From: Lactiplantibacillus songbeiensis | GTDB lineage: Bacteria > Bacillota > Bacilli > Lactobacillales > Lactobacillaceae | NCBI RefSeq assembly: GCF_005405125.1 | Contig: NZ_BJDL01000006.1 | Span: forward strand, 93,497 to 157,496 | Reading direction: 5' to 3' | Length of the DNA: 64,000 nucleotides | In this document: positions 8,654 through 19,299 of the stretch, one piece after another | How positions within the stretch are numbered: position 1 is the stretch's first letter | How the letters are laid out: each line of letters begins with the position of its first letter | Made by a program: the position numbers and the translations under genes | Notes under the pieces: generated by a model | Databases searched by the model: none | Told to the model about the DNA's origin: nothing | What the model saw: only the letters and a program-made list of their open reading frames with translations

Positions 8654-9625
8654 TTGACCGAAAACTCAAAATATGAACAAAAATTTCTCATCGCTGATCC
8701 TAGTCAATCGGTAGCTTTACTCGGTCCGGAAGATCAGTATTTAGCGATGTTAGAAGATGGGCTGCACGTTAGCCTCCATGTTTTTGGCGATCAAGTGACC
8801 ATTAGTGGGGATGACGAGGAAGCCGTTCATAAAACCCAAGCTGTGTTTAAGAATTTAACGAGTTTAATTAAACAGAATATTCAAATCGGTGCCCCCGATG
8901 TGATCAGTGCGATTAAGATGGTCAATCGCGGTACTTTAGACTATTTTCAAGATTTATATGCGGAAACGCTTATTAAAGATAATCGTGGTCGGCCGGTCCG
9001 CGTGAAGAACTTTGGTCAACGTCAATATGTGCAAGCCGTCGCCAAGAGTGACATTACGTTTGGGATTGGACCAGCTGGGACTGGGAAGACCTATCTTGCA
9101 GTTGTCATGGCAATTGCGGCTTTAAAGCGCGGTGATGTTGAAAAGATTATTGTCACGCGGCCAGCCGTTGAAGCTGGTGAAAGCTTAGGCTTCTTGCCAG
9201 GTGATTTGAAGGAAAAGGTTGACCCTTATTTGCGGCCAATCTATGATGCCTTGTATGAGATTTATGGCGCTGAACATACCCAACGATTAATGGATCGTGG
9301 TGTGATTGAAATTGCGCCACTAGCTTATATGCGTGGACGGACGTTAGATCATGCCTTTGTCATCTTAGATGAAGCGCAAAATACGACGAACGCGCAAATG
9401 AAAATGTTCCTCACTCGGTTAGGCTTTGATGCCAAGATGATCGTCAATGGTGATATCTCACAGATTGATTTACCGCGTAATACGACGAGTGGCTTGATTC
9501 AAGCGGAACATATCTTAAATCACATTAGTAATATTTCGTTTGTCAACTTTACGGCCGATGATGTGGTTCGTAATCCGGTGGTTGCGAAGATTATTACGGC
9601 ATATGAAGCTGGCGAAAAGCACTAA
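8654..9625 (+). CDS. phoH: PhoH family ATPase
   Basis: A cytoplasmic P-loop ATPase of the PhoH family, proposed to act in RNA metabolism together with YbeY. It has an N-terminal KH-like region (residues 1-110) and then the ATPase, with Walker A GPAGTGKT near residue 140 and Walker B FVILDEAQNT near 235. I chose the TTG at 8654 (MTENSKYEQ) because AAAGGAG lies 9 bases upstream. The ATG at 8648 would leave only 3 bases and the first 21 codons of the longer frame lie in the leader. It starts the phoH-ybeY-dgkA-era-recO operon, which has gaps of about 10-20 bases. Confidence 0.9.
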   Translation: MTENSKYEQKFLIADPSQSVALLGPEDQYLAMLEDGLHVSLHVFGDQVTISGDDEEAVHKTQAVFKNLTSLIKQNIQIGAPDVISAIKMVNRGTLDYFQDLYAETLIKDNRGRPVRVKNFGQRQYVQAVAKSDITFGIGPAGTGKTYLAVVMAIAALKRGDVEKIIVTRPAVEAGESLGFLPGDLKEKVDPYLRPIYDALYEIYGAEHTQRLMDRGVIEIAPLAYMRGRTLDHAFVILDEAQNTTNAQMKMFLTRLGFDAKMIVNGDISQIDLPRNTTSGLIQAEHILNHISNISFVNFTADDVVRNPVVAKIITAYEAGEKH

Positions 9626-9637
9626 ACGGAGGCAGTT

Positions 9638-10117
9638 ATGGACTTAGAATTATATGATCAAACGGCCGCCGGTGCTGCAGCAGCTGATTTACAATTGATC
9701 CGGGATCTGATTGCGGCAGCGGGGCAAGAATTGAAGCTTCGTGATGATACCGAAGTTTCAGTAACATTAATGAACAATGATGAGATTCAAAAAATTAATG
9801 AGCAGTACCGGGGCGTTGACCGGCCCACCGACGTGATTAGTTTTGCCATGCATGATGATGACGCCGATGATGTGATTGTGATGGACCCAGAGATGGCCGC
9901 AGAAATGCCGTTAAACTTAGGGGATATCATGATTTCAGTTGATAAGGTTGACGAACAAGCCCAATTCTTACAACACTCGCGTGAACGGGAGTTAGGTTAT
10001 TTAGTCGTCCATGGCTTTTTGCACTTGAACGGCTACGACCACCTGCAACCAGCGGATGAAAAAGAAATGTTCGGGTTACAAAGGAAGATTTTAGATGACT
10101 ATGGACTCGCAAAATAA
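9638..10117 (+). CDS. ybeY: Endoribonuclease YbeY (16S rRNA maturation)
   Basis: A single-strand-specific metallo-endoribonuclease involved in 16S rRNA 3' end maturation and ribosome quality control. The zinc motif HGFLHLNGYDH (residues 125-135, H-x3-H-x5-H) is intact and the length of 159 is normal. The ACGGAGG-like site is 6-7 bases before the ATG. Its stop overlaps the dgkA start by 23 bases, suggesting translational coupling. The phoH-ybeY-dgkA-era order is widely conserved. Confidence 0.95.
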   Translation: MDLELYDQTAAGAAAADLQLIRDLIAAAGQELKLRDDTEVSVTLMNNDEIQKINEQYRGVDRPTDVISFAMHDDDADDVIVMDPEMAAEMPLNLGDIMISVDKVDEQAQFLQHSRERELGYLVVHGFLHLNGYDHLQPADEKEMFGLQRKILDDYGLAK

Positions 10118-10511
10118 ATCAAATAAACCACAAATCGAAAAGAACCATTCATTTTGGCAGTCTTGGCAACATGCTTGGTCCGGTTTGAAAACGGTGGTTA
10201 AAGAAGAGCGCAATATGCAGACCCACCTTGTTTTGGGGGCAGTGGCGTTACTAGCCGGCTGGTACTTCCAATTGACAACGAGTGAATGGTTATGGTTGTG
10301 CTTGGCCATCTTTATGGTGATGCTTTGTGAGATCAATAATACGATTGCGGAGAATATTTGTGATCTGGTAACCGGACCACATTATCATCCGTTAGCCAAA
10401 AAGGTTAAAGATATAGCTGCTGGCGCCGTTGTATTTGCAGCGGCATTTGCGGTACTAGTTGGGTTGATCTTATTCGTACCTAAAATCTGGCAGTTTGTGT
10501 TAACAAGGTAG
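10095..10511 (+). CDS. dgkA: Diacylglycerol/undecaprenol kinase family protein
   Basis: A small integral membrane kinase of 138 residues. In Gram-positives this family phosphorylates undecaprenol to recycle the wall-precursor carrier. Three hydrophobic segments (residues about 36-52, 56-75 and 100-130) follow an amphipathic N-terminus. The active-site block is EINNTIAENICDLV, with the glutamate, asparagine and aspartate of the family. The ATG at 10095 was preferred over 10101 because AAGGAAG is 7 bases away. It lies inside the ybeY-era operon. Confidence 0.85.
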   Translation: MTMDSQNKSNKPQIEKNHSFWQSWQHAWSGLKTVVKEERNMQTHLVLGAVALLAGWYFQLTTSEWLWLCLAIFMVMLCEINNTIAENICDLVTGPHYHPLAKKVKDIAAGAVVFAAAFAVLVGLILFVPKIWQFVLTR

Positions 10512-10528
10512 TAGAAAGGGAATAAATT

Positions 10529-11434
10529 ATGGCAAATACAGAGTTTCATTCCGGCTTCGTAGCAATTATCGGTCGGCCCAACGTTGGTAAATCCACGTTG
10601 TTGAACCGCATTGTGGGTCAAAAAGTGGCCATTATGTCCGATAAGGCCCAAACGACCCGTAACCGGATTCAAGGAATTTATACCACTAAAGACACGCAAA
10701 TGGTCTTTATCGATACACCTGGGATTCATAAACCACACAGTCGCTTAGGTGATTTTATGGTGAAGTCGGCCTTGTCAACGTTAGGTGAAGTTGATGCAGT
10801 ACTCTTTATGATCAACGCGGACGAACGACGTGGTGCAGGGGATAATTTCATTATTGATCGGCTCAAGTCCGTTAACAAACCGATCTATCTGGTTATTAAT
10901 AAGATTGATCAGATTCATCCTGATCGGTTGTTAGAAATCATGGATCAATATAAAGATGCGATTTCGTGGGCTGACGTTTATCCAATCTCAGCTTTGGAAG
11001 GCAATAATGTTGATGAATTGGTCGCAACTTTGAAGTCGAAGTTACCAGCAGGACCACAATATTATCCCGCTGATCAAATTACGGATCATCCAGAACGTTT
11101 CATTATTTCTGAATTGATTCGTGAAAAGGTCTTAGACTTAACGCGGCAAGAAGTGCCCCATTCAACTGCTGTGGTGATTGATTCGATTAAACGACAAGAT
11201 GAAGAAAAGATTCATATTCAAGCGACGATTATTATTGAACGGTCGTCACAAAAAGGGATTATCATTGGTAAGGGCGGCAGTATGTTAAAACGGATCGGGT
11301 CAATGGCTCGCCGGGATATTGAACGTTTACTTGGTGATAAAGTTTACTTGGAATTATGGGTCAAAGTGCAAGAAAACTGGAAAGATCGGGAAAATCTGTT
11401 AGCTAGCTATGGCTATCGGCAAGATGATTATTAG
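10529..11434 (+). CDS. era: GTPase Era
   Basis: An essential GTPase that binds the 3' end of 16S rRNA and checks 30S maturation. G1 GRPNVGKST (residues 15-23), G3 DTPGIHKP and G4 NKID are visible, followed by a C-terminal KH domain with [11 protein letters not shown]. The 301-residue length is typical. AGAAAGGG precedes the ATG. It sits between dgkA and recO in the usual order. Confidence 0.97.
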   Translation: MANTEFHSGFVAIIGRPNVGKSTLLNRIVGQKVAIMSDKAQTTRNRIQGIYTTKDTQMVFIDTPGIHKPHSRLGDFMVKSALSTLGEVDAVLFMINADERRGAGDNFIIDRLKSVNKPIYLVINKIDQIHPDRLLEIMDQYKDAISWADVYPISALEGNNVDELVATLKSKLPAGPQYYPADQITDHPERFIISELIREKVLDLTRQEVPHSTAVVIDSIKRQDEEKIHIQATIIIERSSQKGIIIGKGGSMLKRIGSMARRDIERLLGDKVYLELWVKVQENWKDRENLLASYGYRQDDY

Positions 11435-11451
11435 AATCGTTAGGTGATTAA

Positions 11452-12243
11452 ATGGCCCAACAAACGATCACTAACTTTAACGGTATTTTATTGTATCGGC
11501 GCGATTATCGTGAACGGGACATGCTGATTAAATTTTTGACCGCTGAATATGGCAAAAAAATGTTTTTTATTCGTGGCGCCCGTCGTCGTGGGTTTAAAAT
11601 GGCAGCGGAATTATTGCCATTTACGATGGGTGAGTACGTTGGCGACTTACGTGATCAGGGCTTGTCTTACATTAATAGTGTCAAATCAGTACAGTATTTT
11701 GAACAGATTAGTCAAGACATTGAGCTGAATGCCTATGCAACGTATATCATGAATCTGATTGATGTGGCTTATCCGGATAATCAACCGGTAGGCCGCTGGT
11801 ACCAACAGATTACCAGTGCGTTGCAGCTGATTGATCAACAAGTCGCACCAGCGCTGGTTGCTAACGTGATTGAGATTCAATTACTAGGCGCGTTCGGGGT
11901 CGCCCCGGAACTGCGCTGGTGTGCCGTGTGTGGTCGACAGGACTTACCGTTAGATTACTCGGAAAGTTATGGGGGCCTGTTGTGTCAACAACATTGGCAC
12001 CTAGATCCACATCGTTTACATGCAAGTCAGGCGGCTATCTTTTACTTGCGGAAGTTCTCAGTATTGAACTTAAGTCAAGTGCATTCGATGACTGTTAAGA
12101 AGACGACAGCGCAACAGTTACGGCGGATTTTAGATGAAATCTATGATAATTCAGTGGGGTTACATCTAAAGTCTAAACGCTTTATCGATCAGATGGGGAG
12201 TTGGTATCAACCATTAAAACCCCGGCAGACCGATGATGATTGA
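11452..12243 (+). CDS. recO: DNA repair protein RecO
   Basis: Recombination mediator that helps load RecA on SSB-coated single strands in the RecFOR pathway. The N-terminal OB-fold starts with FNGILLYRRDYRERDMLIKFLT. A zinc-finger-like cysteine cluster, CAVCGRQ then GGLLCQQH, lies around residues 157-182. The 263-residue length is normal. A promoter TTGACA overlaps its last codons and drives the downstream glyQ leader. Confidence 0.95.
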   Translation: MAQQTITNFNGILLYRRDYRERDMLIKFLTAEYGKKMFFIRGARRRGFKMAAELLPFTMGEYVGDLRDQGLSYINSVKSVQYFEQISQDIELNAYATYIMNLIDVAYPDNQPVGRWYQQITSALQLIDQQVAPALVANVIEIQLLGAFGVAPELRWCAVCGRQDLPLDYSESYGGLLCQQHWHLDPHRLHASQAAIFYLRKFSVLNLSQVHSMTVKKTTAQQLRRILDEIYDNSVGLHLKSKRFIDQMGSWYQPLKPRQTDDD

Positions 12244-12268
12244 CAAACTAGTAACAGTCGGCTATGAT
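12240..12268 (+). promoter_or_regulatory. Promoter of glyQS leader
   Basis: A consensus TTGACA (12240-12245) and TATGAT (12263-12268) are separated by 17 bases and overlap the recO stop codon. Confidence 0.9.
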
Positions 12269-12289
12269 GATGAAGAACTGAATAGTTAA

Positions 12290-12486
12290 GTGTTGATGAG
12301 AGAAAATGATAAGTTGTGGTATCCAGTGAGGCCTAGTGAGTGAGAAATGGTCAGAAGCGATTTATGATTGGCGCTCTCGGAGCTTTGAAGATTAATTAAG
12401 CTGCTGAGGTTACTCAGAAGTAGGGTGGAACCGCGAAATCAATCGTCCCTATGTCATTCTTTTGGAATGGCAGGGGACTTTTTTTG
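12290..12486 (+). promoter_or_regulatory. T-box riboswitch (tRNA-Gly), glyQS leader
   Basis: The T-box sequence AGGGTGGAACCGCG (12422-12435) is unmistakable. It is followed by a terminator, stem GTCCCTATGTCATTC (12445-12459) with 12464-12478, and a T8 tail. A stem I base can be drawn between GAGAG (12298-12302) and CTCTC (12374-12378). Just before the latter is GGC (12370-12372), a glycine codon in the position expected for the specifier. Uncharged tRNA-Gly should stabilise the antiterminator and switch on glyQS. Confidence 0.92.
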
Positions 12487-12528
12487 TGGGCAAAAGCCGA
12501 TTCAGTCACAAATTTTGGGAGGCAGAAA

Positions 12529-13428
12529 ATGAGCAAAAAGTTATCAGTGCAAGAGATTATTTTAACCTTGCAAGAATTTTGGTCAGATCAAGGTTGTATG
12601 TTAATGCAATCTTATGATACAGAAAAAGGGGCCGGGACGATGAGTCCATATACGTTCTTACGTGCTATCGGTCCTGAACCTTGGAACGCGGCGTATGTCG
12701 AACCTTCACGGCGCCCAGCTGATGGTCGGTATGGTGAAAACCCTAACCGGTTGTACCAACATCATCAGTTCCAAGTGGTTATGAAGCCGTCACCTGAAAA
12801 CATCCAAGACTTATATTTACAAAGTTTGGAAAAATTAGGCATTAACCCACTTGAACATGATATTCGATTTGTCGAAGATAACTGGGAAAATCCTTCAATG
12901 GGTTGTGCCGGTGTTGGTTGGGAAGTTTGGCTAGACGGGATGGAAATTAGTCAATTTACCTACTTCCAACAAGTTGGTGGTCTGGAAGTTGATCCAGTTA
13001 CTTCAGAAATCACTTATGGCTTGGAACGCTTGTCATCTTATATTCAAGATGTTAACTCGGTCTTTGATTTGGAATGGGGCGATGGCGTTAAGTATGGCGA
13101 CATCTTCTTGGAACCTGAATTTGAAAACTCAAAGTATGCCTTTGAAGACAGCAACGAAGACTTATTATTAATGTTGTTTGATGAATACGAAAAAGAAGCT
13201 AAAAAGCAAATCAAGAACGGTTTGGTGCACCCTGCCTATGATTATTGTTTGAAGTGTAGCCATACCTTTAACTTGATGGATGCACGCGGGATGGTTTCCG
13301 TGACGGAACGGGCTGGTTATTTGGACCGTATTCGTAATATGGCCAAGTCCATTGCTAAAGAATTTGTGGCACAACGTGAAAAACGGGGCTTCCCATTACT
13401 CAAACATGCGCAGGAGGAAACGAAATAA
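12529..13428 (+). CDS. glyQ: Glycyl-tRNA synthetase alpha subunit
   Basis: Catalytic alpha subunit of the bacterial alpha2-beta2 glycyl-tRNA synthetase. The start at 12529 ([18 protein letters not shown]) gives 299 residues, the normal length, with GGGAGG 7 bases upstream. The longer frame from 12451 would begin inside the T-box terminator and is rejected. Signatures include [15 protein letters not shown] and [13 protein letters not shown]. The stop overlaps the glyS start by one base (TAATG). Confidence 0.97.
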   Translation: MSKKLSVQEIILTLQEFWSDQGCMLMQSYDTEKGAGTMSPYTFLRAIGPEPWNAAYVEPSRRPADGRYGENPNRLYQHHQFQVVMKPSPENIQDLYLQSLEKLGINPLEHDIRFVEDNWENPSMGCAGVGWEVWLDGMEISQFTYFQQVGGLEVDPVTSEITYGLERLSSYIQDVNSVFDLEWGDGVKYGDIFLEPEFENSKYAFEDSNEDLLLMLFDEYEKEAKKQIKNGLVHPAYDYCLKCSHTFNLMDARGMVSVTERAGYLDRIRNMAKSIAKEFVAQREKRGFPLLKHAQEETK

Positions 13429-15509
13429 TGGCTAAAACTTATTTGTTAGAAATCGGTTTGGAAGAAATGCCGGCGCACGTCGTCACTCCTAGTATTTTGC
13501 AATTAAAAGAACGAATGGCAAAATTTCTCAAAGACGAACGCTTAACTTTCGACCAGATTAAAACTTTTTCAACGCCACGCCGGTTGACGTTGCAAGTTGA
13601 AGGCTTAGCTGACAAGCAAGCTGATGTTAAAAAGGAAGTGCGGGGACCAGCTAAGAAAATCGCCCAAGACGCGGATGGTAATTGGACGAAAGCAGCGATT
13701 GGATTTTCTAAAGGTCAAGGCGCTTCAACGGACGATATTGTCTTTAAGGAAATCAAAGGGACCCCTTATGTGTTTGTTCAAACGTTTACGGCTGGTAAAC
13801 CGGCTAAAGATGTTTTAGCAGGCGTTAAGGACGTTATCACGAAGATGAACTTTCCAACGATGATGAAGTGGTCAACGTTTAGCTTTAAATATATTCGGCC
13901 AATTCGTTGGTTAGTCTCATTATTAGATGATGAGATTATCCCAATCGAAATCTTGGATGTCAAAGCTGGTCGGACAACCCGTGGCCATCGTTTCTTAGGT
14001 CATGATGTTGAAATTGCTAACGCGACGGACTATGAAGCTGATCTAGCGAAAGAATTCGTGATTGCTGATGCAGCTAAACGGAAGGCCAAGATTCGGACAC
14101 AAATCGATGCCTTAGCCAAGGCACATCAATGGCAGATTGTGGTTAATGAAGACTTGTTAGAAGAAGTTAATAACTTGGTTGAATATCCAACGGCTTTTGC
14201 TGGGGATTTCGATACCAAATACTTACCAATTCCTGATGAAGTCTTGATTACATCAATGCGTGACCATCAACGGTTCTTCTATGTAACCGATGCTGATGAC
14301 AACTTGTTGCCACACTTTGTTTCTGTTCGTAACGGGAATACCGAAAACTTAAAGAACGTGATTCTTGGTAACCAAAAAGTGTTGACAGCTCGGTTGGAAG
14401 ATGCGGCCTTCTTCTTCCATGAAGATCAGCAACATTCCATTCAAGCTTATGTGGAACGCCTTAAAAAGGTTAGCTTCCATGATAAGATTGGGACGATGTA
14501 CGAAAAGATGCAACGGGTCATGTACATCGGCGGTTTACTGGCTGATCGGTTTGGCTTGACTGAAACCGAAAAGAACCAACTGCATCGTGCGGCTCAAATC
14601 TACAAATTTGATTTGGTAACGGGGATGGTCGGCGAATTCCCTGAACTTCAAGGTGTGATGGGTGAAAAGTATGCCATCTTGAAGGGTGAAGATCCCGTCG
14701 TTGCCCAAGCCATTCGTGAACACTACATGCCGACGAGTGCCGATGGGGCCTTGCCACAATCTAAAGTCGGTGCCGTTTTAGCGGTGGCTGACAAGATTGA
14801 TTCGATTACGAGTTTCTTTGCGGTTGGCTTAACCCCAAGTGGGTCGAACGATCCGTTTGCCTTACGTCGTCAAGCCTTTGGGATTGTTCGAATTGTCCGT
14901 GATCAAGGCTGGGACTTCCCAATTGGCCAATTTGAAGCTGATATTCAACAAGTCTTGCAAGCTAACGGGGCTACGTTCAATTTAGACTTTGCTAAGCAAA
15001 CGAAGCCAGTAGCGGCGTTCTTAACTGATCGAGTTAAGCAATGGTTCAGTAACAAAAAGTTACGTTATGACATCGTAGACACCGTCATTAAGGGGAGTCG
15101 GCAAGATATTCGTGAAATGTTCAAGGCAGCAGATGTGTTAAATGCGCATCAAAATGATCCTGAATTCCGGGACACGATTGAAGCGTTGACCCGACTATTA
15201 CGGATCACGGCTAAGGCTGATCTGGACACGCGTGATTTGACCGTTGATCCGGCATTGTTTGAAAATGATGCGGAACAAAAACTTTATGATGCGGTGAATG
15301 AGCTTGAAACGAAGTTAACCCCAGCACTCGATATGAATGACCGTTTTAAGGCGTTGGCTAGTTTACGGCCATTGATCGCTGATTACTTTGACCAGACGAT
15401 GGTCATGAGTAAAGACGAAAAAGTTCGTAACAATCATTTGAAGCAATTGATTAAGATTGCCCGCATGGCAAATGTCATGGGTGACTTGAACCAATTAGTC
15501 GTTAAATAA
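13428..15509 (+). CDS. glyS: Glycyl-tRNA synthetase beta subunit
   Basis: Beta subunit of glycyl-tRNA synthetase, needed for tRNA recognition and full activity. The 693-residue length is normal. The N-terminus LLEIGLEEMPAHVVTPS and the block STPRRLTLQVEGL are typical. GGAGGAAACG lies inside the end of glyQ, and the start overlaps its stop codon. Controlled with glyQ by the T-box. A long terminator follows. Confidence 0.97.
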   Translation: MAKTYLLEIGLEEMPAHVVTPSILQLKERMAKFLKDERLTFDQIKTFSTPRRLTLQVEGLADKQADVKKEVRGPAKKIAQDADGNWTKAAIGFSKGQGASTDDIVFKEIKGTPYVFVQTFTAGKPAKDVLAGVKDVITKMNFPTMMKWSTFSFKYIRPIRWLVSLLDDEIIPIEILDVKAGRTTRGHRFLGHDVEIANATDYEADLAKEFVIADAAKRKAKIRTQIDALAKAHQWQIVVNEDLLEEVNNLVEYPTAFAGDFDTKYLPIPDEVLITSMRDHQRFFYVTDADDNLLPHFVSVRNGNTENLKNVILGNQKVLTARLEDAAFFFHEDQQHSIQAYVERLKKVSFHDKIGTMYEKMQRVMYIGGLLADRFGLTETEKNQLHRAAQIYKFDLVTGMVGEFPELQGVMGEKYAILKGEDPVVAQAIREHYMPTSADGALPQSKVGAVLAVADKIDSITSFFAVGLTPSGSNDPFALRRQAFGIVRIVRDQGWDFPIGQFEADIQQVLQANGATFNLDFAKQTKPVAAFLTDRVKQWFSNKKLRYDIVDTVIKGSRQDIREMFKAADVLNAHQNDPEFRDTIEALTRLLRITAKADLDTRDLTVDPALFENDAEQKLYDAVNELETKLTPALDMNDRFKALASLRPLIADYFDQTMVMSKDEKVRNNHLKQLIKIARMANVMGDLNQLVVK

Positions 15510-15529
15510 GTGCCACTGATGTAAACTTA

Positions 15530-15575
15530 AGAGCATCAAATTAGTCATAGTTGTGACTAGTTTGATGCTCTTTTT
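15530..15575 (+). terminator. Terminator of glyQS
   Basis: An 18-bp stem (15530-15547 with 15554-15571, one G-U pair) is followed by five T. Confidence 0.95.
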
Positions 15576-15619
15576 ATATTAGTACTAAGCTGGATTAGTG
15601 GTAAAGAAGCTTGGGTAGG

Positions 15620-15985
15620 ATGAAAAAATATCGCTGGATTCAAGGGATTGCGGCCGTCTATGGGGTGATCTATGTGGCGGCACTTTATTATGCCAGTGGC
15701 GTCCACACAGGATTTAAGTTAGATGATCATCAATTAACTGGTTACGTGATTTGTGGACTATTGTTGGGGTGTTTGGTGGGGTCATTTTTGGTCCGAACTC
15801 GGGGCTTCAGACGACTCTTAGCACTAGTATTGTTAGGCTGCTGTCTGGCACTGTTTGGGGTGGCTTGGTTTGGTATCGTTAACTTTAATGAAGCGTTCTG
15901 GTATTTTATTTTCTGGTTTTATTTGCTGCCAATCATGGAACTGATTGAGACGATTGAATTTATTATTGAGACTAGAACTCGCTAG
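15620..15985 (+). CDS. Small hypothetical membrane protein (four segments)
   Basis: I do not recognise this 121-residue protein. Four hydrophobic segments cover almost all of it: residues about 7-23, 40-58, 64-86 and 92-112. The last contains FYLLPIMELIETIEFIIE, ending in acidic residues. The ATG at 15620 is chosen, but neither it nor the TTG at 15611 has a good ribosome binding site. It lies alone between the glyS terminator and the dnaG promoter. Codon use resembles its neighbours. Its function is unknown. Confidence 0.6.
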   Translation: MKKYRWIQGIAAVYGVIYVAALYYASGVHTGFKLDDHQLTGYVICGLLLGCLVGSFLVRTRGFRRLLALVLLGCCLALFGVAWFGIVNFNEAFWYFIFWFYLLPIMELIETIEFIIETRTR

Positions 15986-16112
15986 TTGTTACATGTGAGG
16001 CTGGGCGTGTCGCATAACTGTTATTGAACGAGTCATTACCTGCCAGTTTACGATTGTTTCAGCTTTAATTGTGACAAACTTGACAAAAGTGTCTAATAAG
16101 CAAGACTTATTA

Positions 16113-16141
16113 TTGCACACCTGTCAAACTTGTGGTAAGAT
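16113..16141 (+). promoter_or_regulatory. Promoter of dnaG-rpoD
   Basis: TTGCAC (16113-16118), 17 bases, then TAAGAT (16136-16141), with the extended element TGG directly before the -10. Confidence 0.75.
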
Positions 16142-16169
16142 ATATTTTGTAGAAATTCGCACGCTAATA

Positions 16170-16195
16170 GTCGCATCTCGTTTTCGTGATGCGGC
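16170..16195 (+). promoter_or_regulatory. Hairpin in the dnaG leader
   Basis: Arm CGCATCTCG (16172-16180), loop TTTT and arm CGTGATGCG (16185-16193) have one mismatch and extend by three more pairs including a G-U. CTTTTC follows. It lies between the promoter and the GTG start, where a weak attenuator or a leader stem is possible. Confidence 0.5.
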
Positions 16196-16259
16196 TTTTC
16201 AAGGCTACGCGAATTTTTGTGATTTTGTCAGTCGATTACTTATGAAATGGGGTGGCAAA

Positions 16260-18170
16260 GTGGCCAATTTGATCCCAGAAGAAAAGGTCGATCAAATTCG
16301 ATCCGCAGTGAATATTGCGGATTTTGTTGGTCAATATGTACAGCTGAAGAAGGCCGGTAAAAACCTATTTGGCTTATGTCCGTTTCATGAGGAACGGACG
16401 CCGTCATTTTCAGTTAATGAACAAAAACAAATTTTTCATTGTTTCAGTTGTGGTCGGGGCGGTAATGTCTTTTCATTCATTATGGACTTGGAAAACCTTA
16501 GCTTTCCAGAAGCGGTTGCGAAAGTCGCGGATTTTGGACATGTGGATTTACCGGCAAGTTATACCGCACAATCTCAACCTGCCGCACCTAAAGATCAAGT
16601 TCAAAGTGATTTGCTAGCTCTTTATGCGGACAGTGCTAAGATGTATCAACATGTTTTAGTTAATACAGAACTAGGGGAACCCGCGTTAGCATATTTGCAT
16701 GAACGTGGGTTAGACGATGACACGATTGCGACGTTTGGCATTGGGTATGCTCCTAAGAATCAGTTATTATTAGACTTTTTTAAAGCCCACCAGATTGATT
16801 ATCAACTTTTACGGCAGTCGGGGTTATTTATTGAGAACCAAGCCGGTGAATTACGGGATCGGTTTGTTGATCGGGTGTTATTCCCAATTAAAGATGCCAG
16901 CGGTCGGGTGATTGCGTTTTCAGGACGTATCTTGAAAAAGTCACCGGATGAGCCTAAGTATTTAAACAGTCCGGAAACCAAACTCTTCAATAAACGGTCC
17001 GTCTTATTTAACTTTGACTTGGCACGGGGGGCAATTCGCCAGAAAAAGGCAGTTGTCTTATTTGAAGGGTTCATGGATGTGATTGCGGCTTATCGCGCTG
17101 GCATTCAAAACGGTGTGGCTTCCATGGGGACGAGTTTAACGAATGAGCAGATTTATATGCTCGAGCGGGTAACTGATCACCTGTCGATTTGTTATGATAG
17201 TGATACTCCCGGTCAAAAAGCAACGGATCGTGCGCTTAAGCTACTCGGTGATAACAGTCGGCTGAATTTAAATGTGATTCAAATGCCCGATGGGATGGAC
17301 CCTGATGAATACTTACGATCAGCTGGCGCAGAAAAGTTTCAGCAGGTCTTTGAGGATGGTCAGCAGACACCCACGGCTTTTGAAATGCAGTATTTACGTC
17401 ATGATTTGAATTTACAAAATACGCAGGATCAGTTAACTTATTTAGAAGCCGTTTTACAACAGCTGTCGCAACTCTCTTCCAATGTCGAACAAGACTTATA
17501 CTTGAATCAACTGGTACAAGAGTTTGGCTTAAATAAGGATGATTTACGGCAACAATTACGGTCGCTAGTCGGTCACCAGACGGTTCATCGGCAGCCGACC
17601 AAACGACCCGCGGCCCCAGTTGGCCCACCACCAGTTGATGATGGCGGGGTGACCATGATGGCCCCACCACCCCCAACGGAGACGATGGCAACAATGGGTG
17701 CCACGACCAATGCGGCGCCGTTAAGTCGTGTTGAACGGGCGGAACGACTATTACTGTATCGCTTATTACACGATCATGATGTTTGGTTGCGCGTCATGGC
17801 TTTAGCAGATTTTCACTTTGTCCATGACCAGTATCAAAATATCTTGGCGGACGCTGAGGCTTATTTTAATAGCCATGCTCACTTTGATTTAGCGAACTTT
17901 ACCGATTTTATGACCGATAATCAGCTAAAACAAGTGGTCACTAGCTTGGAATTCATGGATGTAGCGCAGGAAACCTCGCGTGAAGAAGTGGCTGATCTGG
18001 TCAATGTCATTATGAATCAGCATCCAGTTGCGGAACAAATTAAGGGTAAAAAGGCCGAATTAACGGCCGCTAAACAATTAGGCAATCATGATTTAGTCCA
18101 GCGATTAACACTGGAATTGATTGAATTATATCGACAACAACAGCAGGTACAACAAGCTGACAGCTTATAG
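16260..18170 (+). CDS. dnaG: DNA primase
   Basis: Makes RNA primers at the replication fork. The zinc finger CPFH...CFSCGRGG (residues about 38-63), the catalytic core with [12 protein letters not shown], and the Toprim acidic stretch YDSDTPG are present. A proline-rich linker ([10 protein letters not shown]) leads to the C-terminal helicase-binding domain. The start is taken as GTG 16260 ([17 protein letters not shown]), with GGGGTGG upstream. It gives 636 residues and lies after the promoter; the frame from 16071 would start before the promoter. Gene order dnaG-rpoD is the classical macromolecular synthesis operon without rpsU. Confidence 0.95.
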   Translation: MANLIPEEKVDQIRSAVNIADFVGQYVQLKKAGKNLFGLCPFHEERTPSFSVNEQKQIFHCFSCGRGGNVFSFIMDLENLSFPEAVAKVADFGHVDLPASYTAQSQPAAPKDQVQSDLLALYADSAKMYQHVLVNTELGEPALAYLHERGLDDDTIATFGIGYAPKNQLLLDFFKAHQIDYQLLRQSGLFIENQAGELRDRFVDRVLFPIKDASGRVIAFSGRILKKSPDEPKYLNSPETKLFNKRSVLFNFDLARGAIRQKKAVVLFEGFMDVIAAYRAGIQNGVASMGTSLTNEQIYMLERVTDHLSICYDSDTPGQKATDRALKLLGDNSRLNLNVIQMPDGMDPDEYLRSAGAEKFQQVFEDGQQTPTAFEMQYLRHDLNLQNTQDQLTYLEAVLQQLSQLSSNVEQDLYLNQLVQEFGLNKDDLRQQLRSLVGHQTVHRQPTKRPAAPVGPPPVDDGGVTMMAPPPPTETMATMGATTNAAPLSRVERAERLLLYRLLHDHDVWLRVMALADFHFVHDQYQNILADAEAYFNSHAHFDLANFTDFMTDNQLKQVVTSLEFMDVAQETSREEVADLVNVIMNQHPVAEQIKGKKAELTAAKQLGNHDLVQRLTLELIELYRQQQQVQQADSL

Positions 18171-18184
18171 GAGGCTACGACTTT

Positions 18185-19294
18185 ATGGCAAAAGCAAAAA
18201 CAACGACAACGGAATATAACAAAGCCGTTAAAGCGTTAATTAAGAGTTATAAAAAGTCTGGTAGTATCAAGTATGACGAACTATCCGACAAATTGGCGGC
18301 ACCTTATAAACTAGATGCTAAGGGTATTGATAAGTTATTACAAAAAATTGAAGATGCTGGGATCAGTGTCGTTGATGAAAATGGCGATCCAGATGCCCGG
18401 GCCGTTAAGAGTGTCAAGACGGTTACTAAGAAAGAATTAAAGAGTGCCGGCTCGGCAACTGGGATTAAAATCAATGATCCTGTGCGGATGTACTTGAAAG
18501 AAATCGGCCGCGTTGACTTATTGACAGCGGATGAAGAAGTTGCTTTAGCGTTACGGATCGAACAAGGCGACGAATCTGCTAAACAAGAATTGGCAGAAGC
18601 CAACTTGCGTTTGGTCGTGTCAATCGCCAAACGTTATGTTGGTCGGGGCATGCAATTCCTTGATTTAATCCAAGAAGGTAACATGGGGTTAATGAAGGCC
18701 GTTGAAAAGTTTGATTATCGCAAGGGGTTTAAGTTCTCCACTTATGCCACTTGGTGGATTCGTCAAGCGATTACGCGGGCCATTGCGGACCAAGCGCGGA
18801 CAATTCGGATTCCAGTTCATATGGTTGAAACCATTAACAAGTTGATCCGGATTCAACGCCAATTATTGCAAGATTTAGGCCGGGAACCAACTCCCGAAGA
18901 AATTGGGGCTGAAATGGATATGCCAACGGAAAAGGTTCGCGAAATCTTGAAGATTGCGCAAGAACCCGTTTCATTGGAAACGCCAATCGGTGAAGAGGAC
19001 GATTCACATTTGGGTGACTTCATTGAAGACCAAGATGCGACGTCGCCAGCCGATGCAGCGGCTTATGAATTATTGAAGGAACAATTGGAGGGCGTTCTCG
19101 ATACGTTAACGGATCGGGAAGAAAACGTCTTACGGTTGCGGTTCGGTTTGGATGATGGTCGGACGCGGACTTTGGAAGAAGTCGGGAAAGTCTTCGGGGT
19201 TACGCGGGAACGGATTCGTCAAATCGAAGCCAAAGCGTTACGGAAGTTACGGCACCCATCTCGTAGTAAACAATTAAAAGATTTCTTGGAATAA
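18185..19294 (+). CDS. rpoD: RNA polymerase sigma factor RpoD (sigma-A)
   Basis: Primary sigma factor. Region 1.2 ([21 protein letters not shown], near residue 98), region 2 ([34 protein letters not shown]) and the region 4 helix-turn-helix ([21 protein letters not shown]) are all clear. The length of 369 is normal for a Gram-positive sigma-A. An 11-base gap separates it from dnaG with TAGGAGG in it. A long bidirectional terminator follows. Confidence 0.98.
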   Translation: MAKAKTTTTEYNKAVKALIKSYKKSGSIKYDELSDKLAAPYKLDAKGIDKLLQKIEDAGISVVDENGDPDARAVKSVKTVTKKELKSAGSATGIKINDPVRMYLKEIGRVDLLTADEEVALALRIEQGDESAKQELAEANLRLVVSIAKRYVGRGMQFLDLIQEGNMGLMKAVEKFDYRKGFKFSTYATWWIRQAITRAIADQARTIRIPVHMVETINKLIRIQRQLLQDLGREPTPEEIGAEMDMPTEKVREILKIAQEPVSLETPIGEEDDSHLGDFIEDQDATSPADAAAYELLKEQLEGVLDTLTDREENVLRLRFGLDDGRTRTLEEVGKVFGVTRERIRQIEAKALRKLRHPSRSKQLKDFLE

Positions 19295-19299
19295 GTGTC

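Noticed and set aside
12451..12528. Longer glyQ frame starting at 12451
   Set aside because: It would start inside the T-box terminator stem; the ATG at 12529 has GGGAGG and gives the normal length.
16071..16259. Longer dnaG frame starting at 16071
   Set aside because: It begins before the likely promoter (16113-16141); the GTG at 16260 has a ribosome binding site and the family N-terminus.
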